Below are positions 37,832-48,146 of a stretch of DNA of 64,000 nucleotides, piece by piece (within the stretch, counting starts at the first letter, position 1; the number at the start of each line of letters is the position of its first letter). The stretch is from Pseudooceanicola batsensis HTCC2597. Lineage in GTDB: Bacteria > Pseudomonadota > Alphaproteobacteria > Rhodobacterales > Rhodobacteraceae. The notes under the pieces were generated by a model that did not search any database, had not been told where the DNA came from, and was given only the letters and a program-made list of their open reading frames with translations. Both the position numbers and the translations under genes were made by a program. The stretch is from positions 3,127,648 through 3,191,647 of the forward strand of contig NZ_CH724131.1 of the NCBI RefSeq assembly GCF_000152725.1. Reading direction: 5' to 3'.

Positions 37832-38593
37832 ATGGCGCTCAACATCAGGCAGTCCGAGATACTGGAAATCGCCCGGAACGAGGGCAGGGTCGTCGTCGAG
37901 ACCCTGGCCGAGCGGTTCAACGTCTCGCTCCAGACCATCCGGCGCGATCTTTCGGATCTCGCCGAGGCCGGGCATCTCGACCGGGTGCATGGTGGCGCGG
38001 TGATCCGCACCGGCGTCGCGAACTTCGCCTATGACGAACGGCGCCGGATGCACGAGGCCGCCAAGTCCGCCATCGGCCGCGCCTGCGCCCGCGCCATCCC
38101 GAACAACAGTTCGATCATCCTCAACCTCGGCACCACGACCGAGGCGGTGGCCCGCGAACTGCTGGGCCACCAGAACATCACGGTGGTGACCAACAACATC
38201 AACGTGGCCAATATCCTGCTGGGCAACGAAAGCTGCGACATCATCGTCGCCGGCGGCAACCTGCGCCGCTCGGACGGGGGCCTGGTCGGGCACCTGACCT
38301 CGGATTTCTTCTCGCAGTTCAAGGCGGACTTCGCGGTGATCGGTACCTCGGCCCTGGACGAGGAGGGCGACATGCTCGACTTCGACCTCGCCGAGGTGCG
38401 GGTCAGCCGGATGATCCTGAAACAGTCGCGCCGGACCTTTCTGGTCACCGACCATTCCAAGCTGACCCGCACCGCGCCGGCCCTGCTGGGATCGCTGGAA
38501 GAGGTCGACGCGGTCTTCACCGACGCCCCCTTTCCCGACCATCTCACCGAACTCTGCGGCACCTGGAGCACCGAGATCTGCGTGGCGGAGTGA
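37832..38593 (+). CDS. glpR: DeoR-family glycerol regulon repressor
   Basis: A 253-residue repressor. The N-terminal winged helix (RQSEILEIARNEGRVVVETLAERFNVSLQTIRRDL) and the wing RVHGGAV are DeoR signatures. The C-terminal effector domain (about 75-230) contains NLGTTTEAVA and VTNNINVA, typical of sugar-phosphate sensing; glycerol 3-phosphate is the expected effector. The ATG at 37832 has CGGAGGG upstream. It is divergent from glpD and so well placed to control both itself and the operon. Confidence 0.93.
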   Translation: MALNIRQSEILEIARNEGRVVVETLAERFNVSLQTIRRDLSDLAEAGHLDRVHGGAVIRTGVANFAYDERRRMHEAAKSAIGRACARAIPNNSSIILNLGTTTEAVARELLGHQNITVVTNNINVANILLGNESCDIIVAGGNLRRSDGGLVGHLTSDFFSQFKADFAVIGTSALDEEGDMLDFDLAEVRVSRMILKQSRRTFLVTDHSKLTRTAPALLGSLEEVDAVFTDAPFPDHLTELCGTWSTEICVAE

Positions 38594-38637
38594 GGTACGG
38601 CCGGTCCCCTTTCCGTCCCGCGGCCACCCGTACCACC

Positions 38638-38730
38638 GTCGTCCCCGGCCCCGACCGGGGACCTCCCGCCATCCCGCGCTTGCCCCTCGCCGGCAGGACC
38701 CCGGGTCTTCGGCTCGCGCCCGAGGATGAC
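38638..38730. repeat. Intergenic palindromic repeat, family 2 (copy after glpR)
   Basis: It starts GTCGTCCCCGG and ends CGCCCGAGGATGAC, with CCCGCCATCC at 38665-38674 in the same relative place as in the copy at 31758. The arms are less perfect. It lies in the convergent gap between glpR and pccR. Confidence 0.6.
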
Positions 38731-38766
38731 GCCACGCGCCGATCCACCGGACCGCGCACAACCGGA

Positions 38767-38784
38767 AGTTGACAGCTGTCAACT
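38767..38784. promoter_or_regulatory. Perfect 18-bp palindrome in the glpR-pccR convergent gap
   Basis: AGTTGACAGCTGTCAACT reads the same on both strands with no spacer. The core TTGAC-N4-GTCAA resembles half-sites of CRP/FNR-family proteins, though other dimeric regulators are possible. Its place between two gene 3-prime ends is odd for an operator. A short stem CCGTTC-GCG-GAACGG follows at 38789-38803. Confidence 0.45.
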
Positions 38785-38823
38785 CTTTCCGTTCGCGGAA
38801 CGGCCCCTCGCGCGTGGAAAGGC

Positions 38824-40224
38824 TCAGCCCACCTCGTAGGGCAGCGTTTCGCGGGCGTTGACGTCGATGGTCAGGCGCCGTTCCAGAGGCGGCACCGATC
38901 TCTGGTGGCAATGCTCGCGCTCGCAGATCCGGCAGGAGATCCCGATCGGCTCGAACGTGTCCGGGCGGGAGAGGTCGAGATCGTCGGCATAGACGATGTC
39001 CGAGGCATGGGTCACCTCGCAGCCGAGCGCGATGGCGAAGCGCCGGTCGGGCGCGCCCCAGGATCCGCCCGGCTTGCTCACGTCGCGCGCGATCGAGATA
39101 TAGCGCACGCCGTCCGGCGTTTCGGCCAACTGGCGCAGGAACCGGCCCGGCGTCTCGAAGGCGCGGTGGACGTTCCACAAGGGGCAGGCGCCGCCGAACC
39201 GCGCGAACTGAAGCCGGGTGGCCGAGTGGCGCTTGGTGATCGTGCCCGCCTGGTCGACCCGGACGAAGAAAAACGGGATGCCCTTGGCCCCGGGGCGCTG
39301 CAGCGTCGACAGCCGGTGCGCCACCTGCTCGATCGAGGCGCCGAAGCGCAGGGCGAGGATCTCCAGATCGTGCCGCACCTCGCGCGCGGCGGCGAGGAAG
39401 GTGCCGTAGGGCATCATCGCGGCGCCGGCGAAATAGTTGGCCAGACCGATCTTGGCGATGGCGCGGGCGGCTTCGGACTGGAACCGGGCAAGGTCGAGCG
39501 TCGCCTCGAGCAGCTTGTCCTGCCGCAGCAGCGCCACCTGGAGGAGGATCTGGAAGGTCTGGGTTTCCGCCGCCGCGCGGCGCGACAGGGTCAGCCGTTT
39601 CGCCGCCGGATCATAGCGTCGCAATGCGGGCGTGTCGGCAAAGTCCACGGCGATCCCCAGATCCCCAAGGGCCGAGACGGCGCGCAGGCGGATGTTGCGG
39701 TCCGGCTCGGCCGGCGTGGCGAAATTCTCGGCCGCGCGGTCCACCGCGTCGATGTAGTTGTCGCAATAGTGGAAGAAGTCGCGCACCTCGTCCCAGGGGG
39801 AGGGCAGGGTGCGGGCGTCCTCGCGCCCGAGCGCCTCGTCGAGCGAGGCGAGGCGTTCGTGCGTCTGCCGGTAGGCACGGTGCAGGTGAATGAAGGCGCG
39901 CGCCAGGGCGGGCGCGTTCGAGGCGGTCAGCCGGATATCGGCAAGCGGCGGGGCGACGTCGGCGAGGACCGGATCCGCCATCGCTTCGCGCATGTCCGAC
40001 ACCAGGCGTTCGCTGTCGCCGGTCGAAAGCTCGGTGACGTCGAAGCCGAATTCCTGCGCCAGGCTGAGAACCACCGTGGTCGAGACCGGGCGGTTGTTGT
40101 TTTCCATCTGGTTCAGGTACGGCAGGGAAACGCCGAGCTTGGCGGCAAAATCCTTTTGCGTCAGGCCCAGTCTCTGGCGCGTCTCGCGCAGTTTCGCACC
40201 GGCATAGAGTTTCTTGGTCGCCAT
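38824..40224 (-). CDS. pccR: PccR-type short-chain fatty acyl-CoA regulator
   Basis: A 466-residue regulator of the ScfR group. The XRE-type HTH at about 9-62 (LRETRQRLGLTQKDFAAKLGVSLPYLNQMENN) is followed by a large helical region with an IrrE/ImmA-like fold. A C-terminal domain has CRICEREHCHQR (three cysteines, perhaps a metal site). PccR of Rhodobacter sphaeroides activates propionyl-CoA carboxylase genes and binds TTTGCAAA motifs. The same 8-mer is found upstream of this gene and in the pccB control region, supporting the assignment. The ATG at 40224 gives MATKKLYAGAKLRETR. Confidence 0.9.
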   Translation of the reverse strand: MATKKLYAGAKLRETRQRLGLTQKDFAAKLGVSLPYLNQMENNNRPVSTTVVLSLAQEFGFDVTELSTGDSERLVSDMREAMADPVLADVAPPLADIRLTASNAPALARAFIHLHRAYRQTHERLASLDEALGREDARTLPSPWDEVRDFFHYCDNYIDAVDRAAENFATPAEPDRNIRLRAVSALGDLGIAVDFADTPALRRYDPAAKRLTLSRRAAAETQTFQILLQVALLRQDKLLEATLDLARFQSEAARAIAKIGLANYFAGAAMMPYGTFLAAAREVRHDLEILALRFGASIEQVAHRLSTLQRPGAKGIPFFFVRVDQAGTITKRHSATRLQFARFGGACPLWNVHRAFETPGRFLRQLAETPDGVRYISIARDVSKPGGSWGAPDRRFAIALGCEVTHASDIVYADDLDLSRPDTFEPIGISCRICEREHCHQRSVPPLERRLTIDVNARETLPYEVG

Positions 40225-40241
40225 GGGGATCCCCTCACGGG

Positions 40242-40281
40242 TTTGCAGCGTTTCGCAGTTAGCAGCGATAACTTTGCAAAG
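40242..40281. promoter_or_regulatory. Putative PccR site upstream of pccR
   Basis: A perfect palindrome CTTTGCAAAG at 40272-40281 contains the TTTGCAAA box described for PccR. Nearer the gene are imperfect copies, TTTGCAGC (40242-40249) and TTTCGCAG (40251-40258). They lie 18-57 bases before the pccR start, fitting autoregulation. Confidence 0.6.
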
Positions 40282-40298
40282 CCGGGGTCACAAGCGGT

Positions 40299-41513
40299 TT
40301 AGCGTGCGAGTTGCCGCTCGCGCCAGAGAACGACCAGGATCGCGAGGAACGCGGCGCAGGTTGTCAGGAACATGAGCCAGATCAGGGGGATCTCTCCGCT
40401 TCCCGGGGTCAGCATGACACCGGCCAGGGCCGACATCATGGCGCCGCCCAGGATCATGATCGCGCCGCCCAGCCCCGAGGCCGTGCCGGCGAGGTGGGGT
40501 CGCACCGACAGCATCCCCGACGTCCCCGAGGGCAGGACCAGCCCGTTGCCCAGGCCGACCGTCGCCATGAAGCCGAAGAAGACGTAGGGCCCGCTTATCC
40601 CGCTGTAGTTCAGGATCAGCGACAGGCCGAGGCCGGCCATGGTCGCCAGCGTCCCCAGCAGGATCATGCGGTTCACGCCCGCCCGCGCCGCGTAGAGGCC
40701 GGTCAGCCAGTTGCCGAGAAAATATCCGATGGCGGGCGCGCCGGTGAAATAGCCGAACTCGGCCGCGCTCATCCCGAAGACGTTGCTGGCGACGTAGGGG
40801 GCGCCGCCCAGGAAGGCGAAGAAGGCGCCCGAGGCGAAGGTGGAGGCCATGCAATAGCCCCAGAACCGGGGCGAGGTGAGCAGTTCGGGATATTCCCGGA
40901 ACTGGCCGACCAGGGTGAGGCTGCTGGGGGTTCCGGTCTCGCCCAGGTCGAAGAGCACGATCAGAAAGACCAGTACCCCGAAGCCGAGAAGCAGCCAGAA
41001 CGTCGATTGCCAGCCGAAGGCCTCGTCCAGGACGCCGCCGAGGGCGGGCGCGATCATGGGAACCACCGACATGCCCATCACCACGTATCCCAGCACGGAT
41101 GCCGCCCGGTCGGCCGAATGCATGTCCCGCACCACCGCCCGTGACAGCACCATGGCCACCGCCGCGGTCGCCTGCATCGACCGGAAGAACAGGAAGATGC
41201 CGATGTTCGGCGCGAAAAGGCAGCCCACGGTCGCCAGGCAGAAGATGCCGAGCCCCCACAGGATGACCGGCCGGCGCCCGAACTTGTCCGCCAACGGCCC
41301 GACGAAAAGCTGCAGGATCCCATTGGTCGCCAGGAAGACCGCAACCGACAGCTGCACCAGCCGGTAGGGCGCGTCGAAATGCTCGGCCATGCTGGGCAGA
41401 GAGGGCAGGAAGACGTTCATCGCCAGTGCGGTGATCGAGGCCAGCAGGATCAGCGTCGTCAGGTGCGGCGGACTGTCTTTCCTCAGGTATCGGGGTGCAT
41501 CGGTGACGGACAT
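40299..41513 (-). CDS. Bcr/CflA-type MFS multidrug transporter
   Basis: A 404-residue, 12-helix major facilitator of the Bcr/CflA drug resistance group. Visible motifs are [15 protein letters not shown] in helix 1, the loop-2 motif [16 protein letters not shown], and [18 protein letters not shown]. The substrate is unknown. It lies between pccR and pccB, and its start faces the pccB control region, whose TTTGCAA boxes could therefore affect both genes. It is followed after 74 bases by pccR on the same strand. Confidence 0.88.
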   Translation of the reverse strand: MSVTDAPRYLRKDSPPHLTTLILLASITALAMNVFLPSLPSMAEHFDAPYRLVQLSVAVFLATNGILQLFVGPLADKFGRRPVILWGLGIFCLATVGCLFAPNIGIFLFFRSMQATAAVAMVLSRAVVRDMHSADRAASVLGYVVMGMSVVPMIAPALGGVLDEAFGWQSTFWLLLGFGVLVFLIVLFDLGETGTPSSLTLVGQFREYPELLTSPRFWGYCMASTFASGAFFAFLGGAPYVASNVFGMSAAEFGYFTGAPAIGYFLGNWLTGLYAARAGVNRMILLGTLATMAGLGLSLILNYSGISGPYVFFGFMATVGLGNGLVLPSGTSGMLSVRPHLAGTASGLGGAIMILGGAMMSALAGVMLTPGSGEIPLIWLMFLTTCAAFLAILVVLWRERQLAR

Positions 41514-41593
41514 GGCGCCCAGCTAAGCGCGGTACGGTGCAAAGTCCATGAGCCCGTCATGCAATTTCGGAGTTTCCGCGTCGGATTAGCAGA

Positions 41594-41642
41594 TTTGCAA
41601 TCTTTCGGAGATACGCTGACAACATTTTGCAAATTTGCCGAA
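41594..41642. promoter_or_regulatory. Putative PccR sites in the pccB-MFS divergent region
   Basis: TTTGCAAT (41594-41601) and a perfect TTTGCAAA (41626-41633) followed directly by TTTGCCGAA (41634-41642) lie 85-133 bases before the pccB start. A weaker GCAATTTCGGAG stands near 41565, closer to the MFS gene. Spacing differs from a strict TTTGCAAA-N4-TTTGCAAA, so binding needs a test. Confidence 0.6.
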
Positions 41643-41726
41643 TTCTCCTTTGGTCTCGCCGGCGAACTCCCTATGGTCCGCGGAGATTGGCCGGGGCCGG
41701 AAAGGTCCGTCAAGAGGAGGCACCCC

Positions 41727-43259
<1,533 letters not shown>

Positions 43260-43262
43260 TCC

Positions 43263-43616
43263 ATGCGCCGCAACAGTTGGCATATCCTGCGCCAAGACGA
43301 TGCGCTGACGGTCGCGCGGCATCTGCCGCCGCGATTCGACGTGGCGGCCGCCGCCGATCTTCCCGCGGCCCGCGCCCTGTCGCTGCGCCGCCTCGCACAG
43401 CAGGTGCGGCAGGATATCTGGCGCGCGCTGCGGAACCTGCGCGGATTTTCGCCGGTCGTGCGGGTCACCGACCTGGGCCGGGTGCTGCGGATCGAGGCCG
43501 GCGGACGGCTGGCCGATCCGCGCCGGGCGGGCGGAGCCGGGGACGTGCTGGCGGCGGTGCTCTCCGATCCCGCGAACCACGGCCGCTGGCTCCGACACGC
43601 GGAGCGGCGTGCATGA
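43263..43616 (+). CDS. Hypothetical protein downstream of pccB
   Basis: A 117-residue basic protein with no recognised domain, starting MRRNSWHILRQDDALTVARHLPPRFD. It begins 3 bases after the pccB stop, and its end overlaps the next gene in ATGA fashion, so it is almost certainly in the pccB transcript. Arginine-rich helical segments (RRLAQQVRQDIWRALRNLRG) suggest a soluble protein, perhaps nucleic-acid-binding. Nothing ties it to carboxylase chemistry. Confidence 0.6.
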   Translation: MRRNSWHILRQDDALTVARHLPPRFDVAAAADLPAARALSLRRLAQQVRQDIWRALRNLRGFSPVVRVTDLGRVLRIEAGGRLADPRRAGGAGDVLAAVLSDPANHGRWLRHAERRA

Positions 43617-44014
43617 AGGGGGCAACGACATTCGTCGCGGCAACGGGGGCGTTGATCGCCGCCGCGACCACGGCATGGGGCCAGGAGGAGGCCCCTGCCG
43701 TGCCCTCGGGGTTCGTCCTCGTGCGGCAGGAGGTGCTGGAAGAGACGCAGCCCGACGGCACCCTCTGGATCCGGCTGCGATACGTTTCGCCGGGAATCAC
43801 GCGCGACGACTATGCCAGCGTGACCGGGGATTTCGAGGCGCTGTGCCGCACCGATGCCCTGGCCTACGAACCGGCGACGCCCGCGCCCGCGGCACAGGCG
43901 GTCATCTCGATCTCGTCCTCGCCGGTGAGCTTCGGCACCGCCGCGCCCGAGGTCACGCAGTTCTTCGAGGTATTCAGTCTCGAAGATGGCGACTGCATCT
44001 GGGAGGCGTTCTGA
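43613..44014 (+). CDS. Secreted DUF6497-like small protein
   Basis: A 133-residue protein with an N-terminal signal peptide (MKGATTFVAATGALIAAATTAWGQ, cleavage expected after AWG). The mature domain has VPSGFVLVRQEVLEETQPDGTLWIRLRYVSPGI, two cysteines (LCRTDAL and DCIWEAF) that may pair, and an SSSPVSFG strand. It resembles Rhodobacterales DUF6497 proteins of unknown function; this match is from memory and only moderately sure. The start overlaps the preceding gene by 4 bases. Confidence 0.65.
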   Translation: MKGATTFVAATGALIAAATTAWGQEEAPAVPSGFVLVRQEVLEETQPDGTLWIRLRYVSPGITRDDYASVTGDFEALCRTDALAYEPATPAPAAQAVISISSSPVSFGTAAPEVTQFFEVFSLEDGDCIWEAF

Positions 44015-44168
44015 TGCAGCCACAACATGTTGCGCGAAATGACAGGCATTTCCGGGGGGTTGCGGCTTTCCCGTCACAGGACTCGGGGCATGCATCTACC
44101 CCATACAAATGCGTTCAAATTTCCGCTATGGTCGGGCAAGGCGGTTCCCAAGACACGCCCCTAAGAAG

Positions 44169-44203
44169 CTGTCCGGCCTCGGAACTTTCCGGGTTTCGGA
44201 CAG
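44169..44203 (+). promoter_or_regulatory. Hairpin in the leader of the 44-aa lipoprotein gene
   Basis: CTGTCCG (44169-44175) pairs with CGGACAG (44197-44203), with an inner CGGAA/TTCCG stem, followed by TTTGTGT. It ends 25 bases before the ATG. It could be a weak terminator after the upstream genes or a leader structure affecting the lipoprotein mRNA. Confidence 0.35.
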
Positions 44204-44228
44204 TTTGTGTACGAAACAGGAGATACAG

Positions 44229-44363
44229 ATGTCCAAGAGCGTCAAACTCACCATCGCTTTCGGCCTCGTCGCTTTCGCCGCAGCCTGCGCGCAGCCCGAG
44301 CCGGTCTATGTCGAGCCCGAGCCCGTCTCGGTCGAACCGGTCTACACCGGCAAGTACAAGTAA
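44229..44363 (+). CDS. Very small lipoprotein with Val-Glu-Pro repeats
   Basis: A 44-residue protein. The signal peptide ends in AFAAAC, giving lipidated Cys20, and leaves a 25-residue mature peptide, CAQPEPVYVEPEPVSVEPVY and then TGKYK, with repeated (Y/S)VEP units. AGGAGA precedes the ATG. This is too short for a folded domain; it probably acts as an extended outer-membrane tether or in lipoprotein-sensing stress. Function unknown. A strong GC hairpin follows. Confidence 0.7.
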   Translation: MSKSVKLTIAFGLVAFAAACAQPEPVYVEPEPVSVEPVYTGKYK

Positions 44364-44370
44364 GTCTGTT

Positions 44371-44397
44371 CGGGGCGGGGCCTCTGGGCCCGCCCCG
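44371..44397 (+). terminator. GC hairpin after the 44-aa lipoprotein gene
   Basis: CGGGGCGGG (44371-44379) pairs with CCCGCCCCG (44389-44397), with a bulged G and an inner CC/GG pair. It starts 8 bases after the stop codon. There is no T-tract, so termination or mRNA 3-prime protection is likely but incomplete. Confidence 0.5.
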
Positions 44398-44438
44398 CAA
44401 CCTGCGATCCGCGCTGGCCGGACCCTCGGGGGGGCGCC

Positions 44439-44819
44439 ATGCTGAAGCATCGCGGATTCCCCGGCCGTCTGCACGGCACCGATTTCCAGTTCACCATCCG
44501 CCGCGCCAATCCCAAGGGCGCCACGCCGCTGATCCGGCGCGAGCGCTTTCGCGACCGGCGCCCGGCCGATCGCCGGGCCGACGAGGCCTTCCTCGCCGCA
44601 CTCTGGGAGCATTTCGGCGACCAGCCGTTCGAGCGCGGAAACCTCGATGGCGGGCGCCTCTCGTGGCTGTTCGGACGCGAAGTGGTGGCCGCCGAGGACC
44701 CCTTCGACCCCGCAAGCTATGGCGCGCTGCTGCAGATCGACGAATCCGCCGCGCGCCGATCCTTTCCGCAGGTATTCGATGCAGCCCCCGGCGGCGACGT
44801 GCCGGAGGAGGATTGGTGA
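44439..44819 (+). CDS. Hypothetical protein
   Basis: A 126-residue soluble protein with a basic N-terminal half (RRANPKGATPLIRRERFRDRRPADRRADEAF) and an acidic C-terminus (PGGDVPEEDW). No family recognised. Codon use looks like that of the neighbours, and the ATG follows a GGGGG stretch. It lies between two small lipoprotein genes in the pccB-pccA interval. It may be Rhodobacterales-specific. Confidence 0.5.
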   Translation: MLKHRGFPGRLHGTDFQFTIRRANPKGATPLIRRERFRDRRPADRRADEAFLAALWEHFGDQPFERGNLDGGRLSWLFGREVVAAEDPFDPASYGALLQIDESAARRSFPQVFDAAPGGDVPEEDW

Positions 44820-45183
44820 CAGGATCGGCAGGATATGTGCGCGGGTTGAGCGGTCCCTTGCCGGCACAATCCGCGGATGGGCGGTTTCCGGCCCAATCCC
44901 GCCCCGCGCGGGAACGGGCCTTTGCGACCCCGGGAATCGCGGGCAGCATCCTGGGTGTCGTCCCCGGGCCGGTTCCGGCGCGGTCGGCGGCGGGTCACTA
45001 TCGTTACCCTTCCCAACCAGGGCGGTCCGATGTCCCCAAGGTCGGACCGCCCGCCCTGGCTCCTGCCGAAGCTCTCGAGACCGTGACCCGGCCGGTTCCC
45101 GCCTGCCGGCGGATGCGCCCGGAACTTCTCTCTGCGGCCCGTGTTGATTCCGGAGTACGCAATGATCGAGGAGTAACGGAAAG
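44820..45183. other. Intergenic region before the 72-aa lipoprotein gene
   Basis: 364 bases with no convincing gene. The last 60 bases (with TTGATTCCGGAGTACGCAATGATCG) are AT-richer and should include the promoter of the following lipoprotein gene. No repeat-family copy or RNA gene was seen. Confidence 0.45.
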
Positions 45184-45402
45184 ATGCGCAGAGCAAAATT
45201 CATCGCAGTGGCGGTCGTGGGCTTCGCAGGCCTTGCCGCCTGTGGCGACACGGTCGGTGAACAGGCGCTGGTCGGCGCGGGCACGGGCGCTGCCACGGCG
45301 GCCGCGACCGGCGGCAACCTTGGCACCGGCGCAGTGGTCGGTGGCGCGGCGAACGTCGCCTACTGCCAGGCCAACCCGGGCGCCTGCCGCAGCATCAACT
45401 GA
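45184..45402 (+). CDS. Small lipoprotein with glycine-zipper repeat
   Basis: A 72-residue protein. The signal peptide ends in FAGLAAC, giving lipidated Cys20. The mature part is Gly/Ala-rich (ALVGAGTGAATAAATGGNLGTGAVVGGAANVA), a glycine-zipper pattern, with a terminal cysteine pair in YCQANPGACRSIN that could be disulfide bonded. Similar small lipoproteins are frequent in Rhodobacterales; the function is unknown. The ATG is preceded by GGAAAG. Confidence 0.72.
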   Translation: MRRAKFIAVAVVGFAGLAACGDTVGEQALVGAGTGAATAAATGGNLGTGAVVGGAANVAYCQANPGACRSIN

Positions 45403-45542
45403 TCGTGACCTGACATCGGCCCGCCGGCTCGCCGGCGCGGCCCTGACCGCACATGCCCCCGCTGCAGCCAGGCTGCCGCGGGGTTTTTCGCGTCGATCCC
45501 CGGGCGGCAGAACCCGGGGCCAAGAATTGGGAAGGGACTGAA

Positions 45543-47588
45543 ATGTTCGACAAGATCCTCATCGCCAACCGGGGCGAGATCGCCTGCCGCGTGATCAAGA
45601 CCGCGCGCAAGATGGGCATCCGGACGGTGGCCGTCTACTCTGACGCCGATCGCAACGCCCTGCACGTCGAGATGGCGGACGAGGCGGTGCATATCGGCCC
45701 GCCGCCGGCGAACCAGTCCTATATCGTCATCGACAAGGTGATGGCCGCGATCAGGGAGAGCGGCGCGCAGGCGGTGCATCCGGGCTACGGCTTCCTGTCC
45801 GAGAACCCGAAATTCGCGCAGGCGCTGGAAGATGCGGGCGTGGCCTTCATCGGACCGCCGGTCAAGGCGATCGAGGCCATGGGCGACAAGATCACCTCGA
45901 AGAAGATCGCGCAGGAGGCCGGGGTCAACACCGTTCCCGGCTACATGGGGTTGATCGAGGATGCCGACGAGGCGGTGAAGATCTCTTCGGAAATCGGCTA
46001 TCCCGTGATGATCAAGGCCAGCGCGGGCGGCGGCGGCAAGGGGATGCGGATCGCCTGGACCGACGACGAGGCGCGCGAAGGCTTTCAGTCGTCGAAGAAC
46101 GAGGCGGCCAATTCCTTCGGCGACGACCGGATCTTCATCGAGAAGTTCGTCACCCAGCCCCGGCACATCGAAATCCAGGTCCTGTGCGACAGCCACGGCA
46201 ACGGGATCTACCTGGGCGAGCGGGAATGCTCGATCCAGCGCCGCAACCAGAAGGTGGTCGAAGAGGCGCCCAGCCCCTTCCTCGACGAGGAGACCCGCCG
46301 GGCCATGGGCGAACAGGCCGTCGCCCTGGCCAAGGCCGTGGGCTACGCCAGCGCCGGGACGGTTGAATTCATCGTCGACGGCGAAAAGAACTTCTACTTC
46401 CTCGAGATGAACACCCGCCTTCAGGTCGAACACCCGGTGACGGAACTGATCACCGGCGTCGATCTGGTGGAGCAGATGATCCGCATAGCCAACGGCGAAA
46501 AGCTGACCATCGCGCAGGACGACGTGACCCTGACCGGCTGGGCCATCGAGAACCGCCTTTACGCCGAGGATCCGTACCGCAACTTCCTGCCCTCGATCGG
46601 ACGTCTGACCCGCTATCGCCCGCCCGAAGAGGTCGCCGCCGGCCCGATGCTGTCCAACGGCAAATGGCAGGGCGACGCGCCCGAGGGCGAGACGGCGGTG
46701 CGCAACGATACCGGCGTCTACGAGGGCGGCGAGATCTCGATGTACTACGACCCGATGATCGCCAAGCTCTGCACCTGGGCGCCGACCCGCGCCGAGGCGA
46801 TCGAGGCGATGCGCGTGGCGCTGGACACCTTCGAGGTCGAGGGGATCGGGCACAACCTGCCCTTCGTCGCCGCCGTGATGGACCACCCGAAATTCGTCGA
46901 CGGCGAGATGACCACCGCCTTCATCGCCGAGGAATATCCCGACGGGTTCGAGGGCGTCGAACTGCCCGAGACCGATCTGCGCCGCATCGCCGCCGCCTGC
47001 GCCGCGATGAACCGCGTGGCCGAGATCCGGCGCACCCGCGTCTCGGGGCGCATGGACAACCACGAACGGCACGTCGGCGAGGACTGGGTCGTCACCTTGC
47101 AGGACCGGGATTTCGAGATCACCATCGACGCCGATCCCAAGGGCGCGACGGCTGATTTCGGCGACGGCACCACCCTGCGGGTCGAGGGCGGATGGACGCC
47201 GGGCGACCAGCTGGCCGACATGACGGTCGACGGCGCGCCGCTGGTGCTGAAGGTCGGCAAGATCTCGGGCGGGTTCCGCATCCGGTCGCGCGGCGCGGAT
47301 CTCAAGGTTCACGTCCGCTCGCCCCGGCACGCGGAACTGGCGCGCCTGATGCCCGAAAAGCTGCCGCCCGATACGTCGAAGATGCTGCTATGCCCGATGC
47401 CGGGGCTCGTCGTGAAGATCGACGTGGAAGAGGGGCAGGAGGTGCAGGAGGGCCAGCCGCTCTGCACCATCGAGGCGATGAAGATGGAGAACATCCTGCG
47501 CGCCGAGAAGAAGGCCGTGGTCTCGAAGATCAACGCCGGGCAGGGCGACAGCCTTGCGGTGGACGAAGTGATCATGGAGTTCGAATAG
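45543..47588 (+). CDS. pccA: Propionyl-CoA carboxylase alpha subunit (biotin carboxylase and BCCP)
   Basis: A 681-residue biotin-dependent carboxylase subunit. The biotin carboxylase domain is at about 1-445 ([27 protein letters not shown]-grasp loop [12 protein letters not shown], catalytic [14 protein letters not shown]). A linker/BT domain and a C-terminal biotinyl domain follow, with EAMKMEN placing biotin on Lys647. It works with PccB. The ATG at 45543 follows GGGAAGGGA. It lies in the same direction as pccB, separated by five small genes, an unusual but Rhodobacterales-typical spread. Confidence 0.97.
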   Translation: MFDKILIANRGEIACRVIKTARKMGIRTVAVYSDADRNALHVEMADEAVHIGPPPANQSYIVIDKVMAAIRESGAQAVHPGYGFLSENPKFAQALEDAGVAFIGPPVKAIEAMGDKITSKKIAQEAGVNTVPGYMGLIEDADEAVKISSEIGYPVMIKASAGGGGKGMRIAWTDDEAREGFQSSKNEAANSFGDDRIFIEKFVTQPRHIEIQVLCDSHGNGIYLGERECSIQRRNQKVVEEAPSPFLDEETRRAMGEQAVALAKAVGYASAGTVEFIVDGEKNFYFLEMNTRLQVEHPVTELITGVDLVEQMIRIANGEKLTIAQDDVTLTGWAIENRLYAEDPYRNFLPSIGRLTRYRPPEEVAAGPMLSNGKWQGDAPEGETAVRNDTGVYEGGEISMYYDPMIAKLCTWAPTRAEAIEAMRVALDTFEVEGIGHNLPFVAAVMDHPKFVDGEMTTAFIAEEYPDGFEGVELPETDLRRIAAACAAMNRVAEIRRTRVSGRMDNHERHVGEDWVVTLQDRDFEITIDADPKGATADFGDGTTLRVEGGWTPGDQLADMTVDGAPLVLKVGKISGGFRIRSRGADLKVHVRSPRHAELARLMPEKLPPDTSKMLLCPMPGLVVKIDVEEGQEVQEGQPLCTIEAMKMENILRAEKKAVVSKINAGQGDSLAVDEVIMEFE

Positions 47589-47663
47589 GGCGATGGAGGC
47601 GCGCGCGCATATCCCAGGGGGCCGCCGTCGCGGCATCTCAGCGCGCGCCGTTCCGCAGGCGCC

Positions 47664-48146
47664 TCAGTTCGGCGTCGTCCCGCGCGAGGCGTTGCCCTGC
47701 TGGTCGCGGATCTCCTGCTGGCGCAGTTCGGTCTTGTCGATTGAGCGCGAGATTTCGCGCACATCCCAGGGAAAGGGCTTGCGCAGCTTGATCTGCCCGT
47801 CCTTGCCGACCAGCACCAGCATGAAGCCCCGCGGCCGGAAGGTTTCGCGCAGCGGGGTCGCGTCCTCGGGGACGGTATCGGTGAAGACCACGATGTCGCG
47901 GTCGATCATCGGACCCGGGTCCTCGCGCAGCGCCTCGATCTGGCGGCGGAAGTTGGGATCGTTCGGACTGTCGGCAAAAACCAGCAGGACCCGTTTCTCC
48001 CATTTGAGTGCGTCGATGCTGTCGGGCCGTTCCGAGGGGAACAGCCCGTCCGTCGCCTCGGCCGCCGTGCTTTCGGCCGAGCTCGCCTCCTGCGCCATGA
48101 GGGGCGAGGCAGCGAGAAGGGCGAGACAGATCAGGTACTTGTGCAT
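47664..48146 (-). CDS. Secreted DUF4174-domain protein
   Basis: A 160-residue protein with a signal peptide ([19 protein letters not shown]). The mature domain [26 protein letters not shown], then [44 protein letters not shown], matches DUF4174. It resembles a thioredoxin-like fold without a CxxC pair. Function unknown. It is the only minus-strand gene within the pccB-pccA-mcm region, convergent with pccA and divergent from mcm. The ATG at 48146 gives a proper signal peptide. Confidence 0.8.
   Translation of the reverse strand: MHKYLICLALLAASPLMAQEASSAESTAAEATDGLFPSERPDSIDALKWEKRVLLVFADSPNDPNFRRQIEALREDPGPMIDRDIVVFTDTVPEDATPLRETFRPRGFMLVLVGKDGQIKLRKPFPWDVREISRSIDKTELRQQEIRDQQGNASRGTTPN

Noticed and set aside
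38789..38803. Hairpin CCGTTC-GCG-GAACGG as terminator of glpR or pccR
   Set aside because: The stem is only 6 bp and neither strand has a following T-tract, so I do not call it a terminator.
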